DNA of 64,000 nucleotides from Clostridium sp. (GTDB lineage: Bacteria; Bacillota; Clostridia; Lachnospirales; Lachnospiraceae): the NCBI GenBank assembly GCA_023664775.1, contig JAMPEW010000007.1:1-64000 (forward strand). The letters run 5' to 3'. The notes under the pieces were generated by a model. The model searched no databases and was not told the origin of the DNA. It saw only the letters and a list, made by a program, of their open reading frames with translations. The stretch's first letter is position 1. Each line of letters begins with the position of its first letter. A program made the translations under genes and the position numbers. Below are positions 1 through 7,760 of this stretch, one piece after another.

Positions 1-1764
1 CTTGCCATGGAGGAAGCAAAAAATGTCCTGCCAAATATTTTTGGGGAATATAGTGCCCTATGCGGCAGAAGCTACGGATGGTGTGAGGGCTACTGCAACG
101 AAGATGCAGAAACACTGTTGGTGCTCCTCGGTTCCTCCTTCGACACAGCGACAATAGCAGTGGACAGATTGAGGAAGCAGGGAGAAAAAGCAGGCGTAAT
201 TACATTAAATGCCCTGCGTCCATTTCCTGAAAAATCACTTGCAAAAATGCTTCAGTATGCCAGCCATATTTTGATTGCTGACAGGCAGGACAGCTATGGT
301 GGGCTTGGTGGCAATCTTTCCATGGAAATCCGTGCGGCAATGCAGAAATATGGATGTAGGGGAACGGTGAAAAGTCTTGTCTATGGGCTTGGCGGTAAGG
401 ATTTTTATGTTGAGGATGCCATTGCCATGTTTGAATTGGCAAAGAAAGAAGATGCAATAATCCCATATTATTATGGTGTACAAAAGGGAAATGAACAGCA
501 GAAAACATTGGAAAGGGAACAGTATTTTGCCCCGCTTTCGGCAGAAGCAACAAGAATTTCGGCAACTGTGGTCAAGGAAGAACATATGGAGAACGAACCA
601 TTGCCAGAAAACAGTCGGATGTCGAAGTCTGCATATTTACAGGAAAATGAACAGCCGCAGGAAAGCAGTCAAATGACAAAAACTGTATGTTTACAGGAAA
701 ATGAGCAACTGCAGGAAAATAATCAGATGATAAAAGCTGTATATTTACAGGAAAATGAGCAACTGCAGGAAAGCAATCAAATAACAAAAGCGATACATTT
801 GCAGAAACAGGTGCTGGGAGGGCAGATTAATCAAACGGCGGCAATGCCAAAACGACTTGCACCGGGACATGGTGCCTGTCCGGGATGCGGAATTCCTATT
901 AATGTCAATCTGCTTTTAAGAGCGATTGAGGACCCTGTTGTGTTGTTGTTTCAGACGGGATGCGGCATGATTGTAACAACACCTTATCCAAAGACAAGCT
1001 TTAAGGTGCCTTATCTGCATAATCTATTTCAAAACGGTGCCGCGACCTTAAGTGGATTGGCGGAAATTTGTTATAGAAAGCAGGCAAAGGGCGAGCTTCC
1101 AAGTGGAGATATCGTGTTTATTATGATAAGTGGGGATGGCGGCATGGACATCGGGATGGGCTCTGCACTTTCTACGGCAATGCGGGGACATCGGCTACTT
1201 CTGTTTGAATATGATAATGGGGGTTACATGAATACGGGTTATCAGTTTTCTTATTCTACACCCAAAGGAGCCGTGAGTGCTACCTCACATGTTGGAAAGT
1301 GTCAGTTTGGAAAGCAGCAGTTCCACAAGGATATGCCGCAGCTGATGGCGGCAGCTAACATTCCGTATGTGGCAACTGTAGCAGAATCCAACCCTGTGGA
1401 TTTTATAAAAAAAGCGGCAAAGGCTGCAGATTATGCAAAAAAAGAGGGCTGTGCTTATGTAAAGGCGATTTCTGCGTGCCCGCTAAACTGGAATGATGCA
1501 CCTGACAAGGAGCGGAAGGTAATTGAAGCAGCGGTAGACTGCTGTTATTTCCCACTTTACGAGGTGGAGCGGGGAATCACGACCTTAAGCTATAATCCAC
1601 AGAAAAATGGGAAAAAGATTTCAGTACTGGATTGGCTTGCCATGATGGGAAGAACAAAGCATTTGAAAAATACCGAATACCGTACAGTCGTAGACTCCTT
1701 ACAGGAAGAAGTGGACAGACGGTTTCAACGTCTTTTGGCAAAGTCGGAAAATCCCTATTTATGA
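1..1764 (+). CDS. 2-oxoacid:ferredoxin oxidoreductase, fused alpha (C-terminal part) and beta subunits, 5' partial
   Basis: Oxidises a 2-oxoacid, probably pyruvate, to acyl-CoA while reducing ferredoxin. The frame is open from base 1, so the methionine at base 7 is internal and the alpha N-terminal domain lies outside the window. Visible residues 1-150 match domain II of the alpha subunit (NALRPFPEKSL, then SLVYGLGGKDF). Residues about 195-270 are a Gln/Glu-rich linker made of 18-aa repeats. Residues about 280-585 are the thiamine-diphosphate beta subunit: GDGGMDIG followed by DNGGYMNTG is the TPP/Mg motif, and cysteines in HGACPGCG, QTGCGM and SACPLNW are the expected [4Fe-4S] ligands. Four-subunit enzymes encode alpha and beta separately, so the direct fusion is unusual. 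A 2-ketoisovalerate enzyme is the alternative. The stop abuts that of the convergent next gene. Confidence 0.85.
   Translation, partial: LAMEEAKNVLPNIFGEYSALCGRSYGWCEGYCNEDAETLLVLLGSSFDTATIAVDRLRKQGEKAGVITLNALRPFPEKSLAKMLQYASHILIADRQDSYGGLGGNLSMEIRAAMQKYGCRGTVKSLVYGLGGKDFYVEDAIAMFELAKKEDAIIPYYYGVQKGNEQQKTLEREQYFAPLSAEATRISATVVKEEHMENEPLPENSRMSKSAYLQENEQPQESSQMTKTVCLQENEQLQENNQMIKAVYLQENEQLQESNQITKAIHLQKQVLGGQINQTAAMPKRLAPGHGACPGCGIPINVNLLLRAIEDPVVLLFQTGCGMIVTTPYPKTSFKVPYLHNLFQNGAATLSGLAEICYRKQAKGELPSGDIVFIMISGDGGMDIGMGSALSTAMRGHRLLLFEYDNGGYMNTGYQFSYSTPKGAVSATSHVGKCQFGKQQFHKDMPQLMAAANIPYVATVAESNPVDFIKKAAKAADYAKKEGCAYVKAISACPLNWNDAPDKERKVIEAAVDCCYFPLYEVERGITTLSYNPQKNGKKISVLDWLAMMGRTKHLKNTEYRTVVDSLQEEVDRRFQRLLAKSENPYL
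637..798 (+). repeat. 54-bp tandem coding repeat in the alpha-beta linker
   Basis: Three 54-bp units begin at 637, 691 and 745 (each starting TTACAGGAAAATGA or close to it). Another begins at 799 but runs out, and a degenerate half unit precedes 637. Each encodes 18 residues of the type LQENEQLQ-ES-NQMTKAV. The unit keeps the frame, so copy number only changes linker length. Confidence 0.9.
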
Positions 1765-2679
1765 TAATGAAAGCGTATCCTTTAGCTGCGATACCTGTTC
1801 AAGGGCAAGCCCTGAATAGATGGAAATTTCCTCCATCGATAGCTTGCCCGCTTTTATCATTCTTACTGCTGTCTGTTCGGCACCCTGTTCACGTCCGATG
1901 TCGATACCCTGCTCACGCCCGATGTTGATACCCTGTTCACGTCCGATTTCAAGCAAGGTTTTTTCGTGAAGCTCAGCATCATATTCATCTATCCCCATGG
2001 CGATAACCTCCCTCTTGTTTTTCCTTAAAAAATCAGAAAGTATATTTTCTTTTATACATTCATTAACCGCACGGTGAACAGCAGGATTTATATCCATATC
2101 CTGTCGGTATGTGCGTATACGTTCAACAAACAGCATATATTCCTTAAGAGTGGGACATTTTTTCATTAATGCATCATTATACCCCGAATTGATATTGAGC
2201 TGAAGGACAATCAGCTCAAGGCATGGTGTTTCCTCTTGATGGGTATATGCATCTGAAAGCTTAAAGTATCTCCGCTCAGGCTGCTCCCTTATACCATTGT
2301 AAAATACGACAAACTTTGGATTTGGAAGCTTAATAAGTTTTTCAGAATATATATCATGTCTGTCATAAAAGCGTCTGAAGCTTCTTGATACATAATCCAA
2401 ATCCCGCAATGGCATATTCGGATTTATGGATGACTGGTGTTCAAAAATGTTTAACCGCATATCAATCACACAGGATAAATCATTTTTAACAGTCATATAG
2501 ATGGCATTTTCCAAGGTTGTTATTTCCAACTCGTCAGGATTATCATAGTTTGTTTCATTTACTGCATTATAAAGTGTAAGAAGTTCTTTCTTGTCAGAAA
2601 ATAACATTCTGAAAACGGTGTCCTTATACTTTTTGTTTGTATGTACCGAATTAAAATTGTCTGTTTGTTCTTTCCTCAT
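1759..2679 (-). CDS. Rpn-family PD-(D/E)XK nuclease (PDDEXK_2 / 'putative transposase' family)
   Basis: A 306-aa protein with the features of the Rpn (recombination-promoting nuclease) family: an N-terminal block with KKYKDTVFRMLFSDKKELL, a nuclease core with VIDMRLNIFEHQSSIN and PKFVVFYNG, and a C-terminal tail of IGREQG repeats. In characterised relatives the core cuts DNA and several copies per genome are common; such genes are often mislabelled transposases. The start has GGGGGAAAG about 7 nt upstream. The last codons overlap the convergent oxidoreductase gene by six bases, with the two stop codons side by side. No transposon ends or target duplications are visible, so I treat it as a stand-alone nuclease gene. 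Confidence 0.85.
   Translation of the reverse strand: MRKEQTDNFNSVHTNKKYKDTVFRMLFSDKKELLTLYNAVNETNYDNPDELEITTLENAIYMTVKNDLSCVIDMRLNIFEHQSSINPNMPLRDLDYVSRSFRRFYDRHDIYSEKLIKLPNPKFVVFYNGIREQPERRYFKLSDAYTHQEETPCLELIVLQLNINSGYNDALMKKCPTLKEYMLFVERIRTYRQDMDINPAVHRAVNECIKENILSDFLRKNKREVIAMGIDEYDAELHEKTLLEIGREQGINIGREQGIDIGREQGAEQTAVRMIKAGKLSMEEISIYSGLALEQVSQLKDTLSLS
1883..1953 (-). repeat. 24-bp tandem coding repeat in the Rpn tail
   Basis: Three nearly identical 24-bp units (1883-1906, 1907-1930, 1931-1953) encode consecutive IGREQGI(N/D) octapeptides. The copies keep frame. Expansion or loss would change the length of a predicted coiled tail. Confidence 0.85.
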
Positions 2680-3074
2680 TTTCTTTCCCCCTTTTGAATG
2701 GCACCCCGTTATTTAACAGGCTTCGATAGGAACATGCCTGTAAACGAATGGGCTGGCTCAACCTTTTGACAGGGAGAAATTGATAAAATGTCTTTTGTTT
2801 AAATCCAAAACAGTTGGCTCAAATTTTTAACTGAGCGGTATCTATAGGTCTAAACATTTTTAAAACAGCTTCTCCGCTGCCTGCGACTATTGTGAAATAA
2901 AAGCATCGAAGTAATTTGTTTTGCATGTTAAGACTTGAATTACAACGCCAGATGCGTCCTTTTCGTTGAATGTCTGAAATAGTGCCAACTAATAAAGAAT
3001 CAATATAATAATGCTTTTATAAGATACTACCATATGCGTATTCAAATTGCAAGTAGTATTCATGTTAATATACT

Positions 3075-3103
3075 TTGACTTTGCGAAACGAGTTATATAT
3101 AAT
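3075..3103 (+). promoter_or_regulatory. Strong sigma-A-type promoter with no obvious gene behind it
   Basis: TTGACT, 17-bp spacer, TATAAT. The nearest gene, pyk, starts about 440 bp downstream and has its own promoter. This one may make a long pyk leader or a small RNA. Confidence 0.6.
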
Positions 3104-3483
3104 ACATAGGAAAATTAAAATACATATTGTTACAGAAGCATATTTTAATGTGTCTGTGGTAAAATTTTATTTCACTATATTTGAAAGGCAGGGAAAAAAT
3201 GATTATAAAACGGGCAGAAAAAAGATTTAGTATTCATAATTGGTGAAGCATGGTTTTTTTTCACATTTTCAGGGACGACTATATGTAAAACAAAAATGCA
3301 CTGTATTCTGAAATTATCTCAAGGCTTGTAGAAAAAGCCTTCCTTTGCAGTCGGACGGATTGTAGATATTTCCTTACTTAAAAGGGTACAATATATCAAC
3401 TGTTTAAAAATAAGGCAGTCGTGTTTTTTGGGAAAAGCGTAATAAAAAAAGGTTAAGAGTTTGCACAAAAATTTCTTTAAAAA

Positions 3484-3512
3484 TTTACAAATACCAAACA
3501 GCGTTGTATAAT
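3484..3512 (+). promoter_or_regulatory. Promoter of pyk
   Basis: TTTACA, 17-bp spacer, TATAAT, giving a start about 30 bp before the pyk start codon. Confidence 0.7.
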
Positions 3513-3549
3513 TAAGCCAGTAAATATATTTCATAAAAGGGGTAATGCT

Positions 3550-4968
3550 ATGAGAAAAACAAAAATTGTATGTACATTGGGACCGGCAACAAAGGATGAA
3601 GTTGTATTAAGAAAACTTATCGAGGAGGGCATGGATGTAGCCAGACTGAATTTTTCACATGGCACCCATGAAGACCATAAAGAACGCATAGAAATGATAA
3701 AGAAGCTGAGGAGAGAGATGGACAAGCCTGTTGCAATTTTGCTTGACACAAAGGGACCTGAGATAAGGACAAGAGACTTTCAGGGCGGCAAGGTTACTGT
3801 GGAGGATGGACAGACCTTCACATTAACGCCAAGGGAGCTTTTGGGCGATAACACAGTTGCCTCCATAACATATAAAAATCTTGCAAAGGACATTCAGGTA
3901 GGAACGACAATCCTGATAGATGATGGACTGATTAAGATGGAGGTTGAGGCGATAAACGACGAGGACATTCGCTGTAAGGTCATAAATGGAGGTACAATTT
4001 CTAACCACAAGGGAATCAATGTTCCCGGGGTGCATCTCAATATGCCATATGTAAGCGAGCAGGATATTGAGGACATAAAGTTCGGAATTGAAAATGACGT
4101 TGATTTTGTTGCAGCGTCCTTTGTAAGAAGTGCAAAGGATGTTCTTGAAATAAGGGATTTGTTAAATGCAAACGGCGGCGAGAGGATAAACATTATTTCC
4201 AAGATAGAAAATGCCGAAGGCATTAACCATATAGATGACATTATTTATGTGTCTGACGGAATCATGGTTGCAAGAGGCGACATGGGTGTTGAGATTGCAG
4301 GCGAGGAGGTTCCTATCATCCAAAAGATGATTATAAGAAAGGTTTACAATGCAGGAAAGCAGGTTGTAACTGCAACACAGATGCTTGACTCCATGGTAAA
4401 AAATCCAAGACCTACAAGAGCGGAGACTACCGACGTTGCAAATGCCATATATGACGGGACAAGCGCAATTATGCTTTCAGGAGAGACGGCAGCAGGACTT
4501 TATCCGGTTGAGGCTGTTCAGACTATGGTTCGGATAGCAGAGCGGACGGAGCAGGATATAGACTACAGCAAGCGATTTTTCCAGAGGGAGAGAACTGCCA
4601 ATCCAAATGTAACGGATGCGGTATGTCATGCAACCTGTACGACGGCAATTGACCTTAACGCAAGCGCAATCGTAACGGTAACAAAGTCAGGAACCAGCGC
4701 AAGGATGGTTTCAAAATACAGACCAAACTGTAATATTATAGCAGGAACGACAAGCCATAAGGTATACAGACAGCTCAACATGTCGTGGGGTGTAACGCCG
4801 ATACATCTTGAGGAGAAAAATGAAATATTTGATTTGTTTGACCATGCTGTTGAGACGGCAGAGAAACGGGGACTTTTAAATTCGGGCGACACAGTGGTTT
4901 TAACCGCAGGCGTACCGCTTGGAGTATCAGGCAATACAAACATATTAAAGGTTGAGACTGTAGGCTGA
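3550..4968 (+). CDS. pyk: Pyruvate kinase
   Basis: Last step of glycolysis: phosphoenolpyruvate plus ADP gives pyruvate plus ATP, in the cytoplasm. The 472-aa protein opens with the family start MRKTKIVCTLGPA. It has the (beta/alpha)8 barrel with DTKGPEIRT, the catalytic region IISKIENAEG and the ARGDMGVE motif, a B domain (about residues 70-165) and a C-terminal domain ending near 472. It lacks the extra PEP-utiliser C-terminal domain found on some Firmicute enzymes. AAAAGGGG sits just before the ATG. hydG follows after 41 bp in the same direction, so the two may share a transcript. Confidence 0.97.
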   Translation: MRKTKIVCTLGPATKDEVVLRKLIEEGMDVARLNFSHGTHEDHKERIEMIKKLRREMDKPVAILLDTKGPEIRTRDFQGGKVTVEDGQTFTLTPRELLGDNTVASITYKNLAKDIQVGTTILIDDGLIKMEVEAINDEDIRCKVINGGTISNHKGINVPGVHLNMPYVSEQDIEDIKFGIENDVDFVAASFVRSAKDVLEIRDLLNANGGERINIISKIENAEGINHIDDIIYVSDGIMVARGDMGVEIAGEEVPIIQKMIIRKVYNAGKQVVTATQMLDSMVKNPRPTRAETTDVANAIYDGTSAIMLSGETAAGLYPVEAVQTMVRIAERTEQDIDYSKRFFQRERTANPNVTDAVCHATCTTAIDLNASAIVTVTKSGTSARMVSKYRPNCNIIAGTTSHKVYRQLNMSWGVTPIHLEEKNEIFDLFDHAVETAEKRGLLNSGDTVVLTAGVPLGVSGNTNILKVETVG

Positions 4969-5009
4969 AAAATGTAATTTAAAATCATAATACGAAGGAA
5001 GTGTAAATC

Positions 5010-6428
5010 ATGTACAATCCAAAATCCTTAAAGGCTGAGGAGTTTATTAATGATTTGGAGATAAGGGAAACCTTGGCATATGCTGATGAGAATAAGGATA
5101 ATTTAGAGCTTATCGACAGCATTTTGGAAAAAGCAAAGGAAAGAAAAGGACTTTCTCACAGGGAGGCGTCAGTGCTGCTTGCATGTGATAATGAGGACAA
5201 GATTCAGGAAATGTACAATCTTGCCGAGCAGATAAAGAAGGACTTTTATGGAAACAGAATCGTAATGTTTGCGCCGCTTTATTTGTCTAACTACTGTATA
5301 AACGGCTGCAAATACTGTCCGTACCACATATCCAATCAGCATATTGCAAGAAAAAAGCTTACGCAGGAGGATATAAGACGGGAGGTTATTGCGCTGCAGG
5401 ATATGGGGCACAAGAGGCTTGCCATTGAAGCAGGTGAAGACCCAAAAAACAATCCGATTGAATATATACTTGAATGTATTAAAACCATTTATAGCATCAA
5501 GCATAAAAACGGTGCCATAAGGCGTGTCAATGTAAATATTGCGGCGACAACCGTGGAGGAGTACCGTATGCTTGCCGAGGCAGGCATAGGTACCTACATA
5601 CTTTTTCAGGAAACCTATAACAAGGAAAGCTATGAGCAGCTTCATCCTTACGGACCAAAGAGTAATTACGCATATCACACAGAAGCGATGGACAGAGCCA
5701 TGGAGGGCGGCATTGATGACGTCGGGCTTGGCGTATTGTTCGGATTGGAGCTTTACAGATATGAATTTGCAGGACTTCTTATGCATGCGGAGCATTTGGA
5801 GGCGGTACACGGCGTGGGGCCGCACACAATCAGCGTTCCGAGGGTAAAGCATGCAGACGATATTGACCCTAATTCATTTGATAATGGCATAGATGACGAT
5901 ACATTTGCAAAGCTATGTGCCCTTATCAGAATCAGCGTGCCATATACGGGCATGATTATATCCACAAGAGAAGGCAAGCAGGTAAGGGAAAAGGTAATCC
6001 GTCTCGGGGTATCACAGATAAGTGGAGCTTCAAGAACCAGTGTTGGTGGTTACTTTGAGCCGGAGCCTGAGGATGAAAACTCGGAGCAGTTTGATGTCAG
6101 TGACACACGCACGCTTGACGAGGTTGTGAAATGGCTTATGGAGTTAGGGTATATTCCAAGCTTCTGTACAGCCTGCTACAGAGAGGGAAGAACAGGAGAT
6201 AGGTTTATGTCCCTCTGCAAATCGGGACAGATACAAAACTGCTGCCATCCAAACGCCCTTATGACATTAAAGGAATTTCTTGTTGATTACGCCTCGGAGG
6301 ACACAAAACGTATTGGAGAAGCTCTGATAGAAGCGGAGCTTAACAATATACCAAAGGAAAAGGTAAGAGAGATATGTAAGGAAAATCTCGTTAAAATAGA
6401 ACAGGGCATCAGGGATTTCAGATTTTAA
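5010..6428 (+). CDS. hydG: [FeFe]-hydrogenase maturase HydG, radical SAM tyrosine lyase
   Basis: HydG splits tyrosine to supply the CO and CN ligands of the [FeFe]-hydrogenase H-cluster. The 472-aa protein has the radical SAM motif CINGCKYC (CX3CX2C) near residue 96. The C-terminal auxiliary-cluster motif is CTAC followed by the third cysteine in QNCC. Tyrosine/SAM pocket segments (GYIPSFCTACYREGRTGDR) are also present. GAAGGAAG precedes the ATG. hydF follows on the same strand; hydE and the hydrogenase itself are not in this window. The organism therefore almost certainly makes an [FeFe]-hydrogenase. Confidence 0.96.
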   Translation: MYNPKSLKAEEFINDLEIRETLAYADENKDNLELIDSILEKAKERKGLSHREASVLLACDNEDKIQEMYNLAEQIKKDFYGNRIVMFAPLYLSNYCINGCKYCPYHISNQHIARKKLTQEDIRREVIALQDMGHKRLAIEAGEDPKNNPIEYILECIKTIYSIKHKNGAIRRVNVNIAATTVEEYRMLAEAGIGTYILFQETYNKESYEQLHPYGPKSNYAYHTEAMDRAMEGGIDDVGLGVLFGLELYRYEFAGLLMHAEHLEAVHGVGPHTISVPRVKHADDIDPNSFDNGIDDDTFAKLCALIRISVPYTGMIISTREGKQVREKVIRLGVSQISGASRTSVGGYFEPEPEDENSEQFDVSDTRTLDEVVKWLMELGYIPSFCTACYREGRTGDRFMSLCKSGQIQNCCHPNALMTLKEFLVDYASEDTKRIGEALIEAELNNIPKEKVREICKENLVKIEQGIRDFRF

Positions 6429-6482
6429 TTATGCAAAAAAGCAAATTTGGAATGGCTGACGTGCAAAAAGGAGGGCATGGTT

Positions 6483-7676
6483 ATGAATGAAACACCTTCG
6501 GCAAACAGACTTCATATTGGTTTTTTCGGCAGGAGAAATGCAGGTAAGTCTTCAGTGGTAAACGCCATTACGGGACAGGAGCTTTCAGTGGTTTCTGATG
6601 TGAGTGGCACCACAACCGACCCTGTCACAAAGGCGATGGAGCTTCTTCCCATTGGACCTGTTCTTATTATTGACACGCCGGGCTTTGATGATGAGGGCAG
6701 CCTTGGAGAGCTTCGGGTAAAAAAGACGAAGCAGATACTGAACAAGACGGATGTAGCCATACTTGTCGTTGATGCTACGGAGAAAATGGGCGAAACCGAC
6801 CATGAGCTGATACAGATATTTAAGTCAAAGGGTATCAGCTACCTTGTGGTGTACAATAAATGCGACCTTTTATCGGTAAAGGATATGCGGAGCCTTATGT
6901 CTGAGGAAAATGCGGTGCTTGTCAGTGCAAAGGATAAGAAAAATATAGATCAGCTAAAGGAAAAAATAATACTGACTGCCGGAAATACAGTGGAAAGACC
7001 ACTTGTGTCAGATCTTGTGTGCAAGGGGGATATGGTTGTCCTTGTTGTACCTATCGATTCGGCGGCTCCAAAGGGCAGGCTTATCCTTCCCCAGCAGCAG
7101 GTCATACGTGATTTGCTCGATGCAGGAGCCATACCCGTAGTTGTCAAGGAAGACGGGGTTGCGGATGCCATTCACAAATTAAATGTAAAACCACGCATGG
7201 TAATCACGGACAGTCAGGCATTTAAGGAGGTAAGCAGTCAGGTGGAGGAGAGCATCTGCCTTACATCCTTTTCAATCCTTATGGCAAGGTACAAGGGCTT
7301 TCTTGAAACTGCCGTAAGTGGCATCAAAGCAATCGATATGTTAAATGATGGTGATAAGGTGCTGATATGTGAGGGCTGCACACACCATAGGCAGTGTGAG
7401 GATATTGGGACGGTAAAAATTCCTGCATGGCTTAAAAGGTATACGGGAAAGCAGCTTGATTTTGAGTATACATCAGGAGGAGATTTTCCGAATGAGTTAA
7501 GCGGCTATAAGCTTATCATACATTGTGGTGCGTGCATGTTGAATGAACGGGAAGTGCTTTACCGCATGAAATGTGCCATAGACGCAGGCGTTTCATTTAC
7601 GAATTATGGAACGGCAATTGCATATATGAATGGTATACTGGAACGGTCAATCAAGCCTGTAATAAAAATTAAGTAG
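6483..7676 (+). CDS. hydF: [FeFe]-hydrogenase maturase HydF, GTPase scaffold
   Basis: HydF binds the 2Fe precursor made by HydE/HydG and passes it to apo-hydrogenase. The first 170 residues are a TrmE/Era-like GTPase: GRRNAGKSS (P-loop), SGTTTDP, DTPGFDDEG and NKCD. The C-terminal cluster-binding domain has CTHHRQCEDIG and HCGACM, matching the CxH...HCxxC pattern of the family. I chose the ATG at 6483 (MNETPSANRLHIG) because AAAGGAGGG lies 7 nt before it. An in-frame TTG at 6447 has no binding site, and the ATG at 6477 is too close to the site. The protein is 397 aa and directly follows hydG. Confidence 0.96.
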   Translation: MNETPSANRLHIGFFGRRNAGKSSVVNAITGQELSVVSDVSGTTTDPVTKAMELLPIGPVLIIDTPGFDDEGSLGELRVKKTKQILNKTDVAILVVDATEKMGETDHELIQIFKSKGISYLVVYNKCDLLSVKDMRSLMSEENAVLVSAKDKKNIDQLKEKIILTAGNTVERPLVSDLVCKGDMVVLVVPIDSAAPKGRLILPQQQVIRDLLDAGAIPVVVKEDGVADAIHKLNVKPRMVITDSQAFKEVSSQVEESICLTSFSILMARYKGFLETAVSGIKAIDMLNDGDKVLICEGCTHHRQCEDIGTVKIPAWLKRYTGKQLDFEYTSGGDFPNELSGYKLIIHCGACMLNEREVLYRMKCAIDAGVSFTNYGTAIAYMNGILERSIKPVIKIK

Positions 7677-7691
7677 ATAAATAGAAAATTG

Positions 7692-7700
7692 TGCTATAAT
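7692..7700 (+). promoter_or_regulatory. Extended -10 promoter of the hybrid kinase gene
   Basis: TGCTATAAT is an extended -10 element (TGnTATAAT), about 60 bp before the kinase start; no good -35 is visible. Confidence 0.5.
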
Positions 7701-7760
7701 ACACACTGAGGCAGGGCGAAATTAGGAGGAGCCCTGAAAAAGGTATGCGGAGGAACAAAC

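Larger units (their letters stand above)
2680..3549. other. 870-bp intergenic region without a recognisable gene
   Basis: AT-rich sequence between the divergent Rpn gene and pyruvate kinase. No open frame here looks like a protein; the 71-codon minus-strand frame at 3319-3534 has no ribosome binding site and an odd composition. It does hold two good sigma-A-type promoters (3075-3103 and 3484-3512) and a small hairpin with 7-bp arms (3321-3327 with 3335-3341). Confidence 0.6.

Noticed and set aside
572..787. Minus-strand repeat protein opposite the oxidoreductase linker
   Set aside because: It is only the complement of the 54-bp coding repeats.
1759..2679. Transposase of an insertion sequence
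   Set aside because: The protein is of the Rpn nuclease type and no terminal inverted repeats or target duplications are visible.
3319..3534. 71-codon minus-strand frame before pyk
   Set aside because: No binding site, odd Lys/Phe/Tyr-rich composition from AT-rich DNA, and it covers the pyk promoter.
6447..6482. TTG start for hydF
   Set aside because: No binding site; AAAGGAGGG supports the ATG at 6483 and HydF homology begins just after it.
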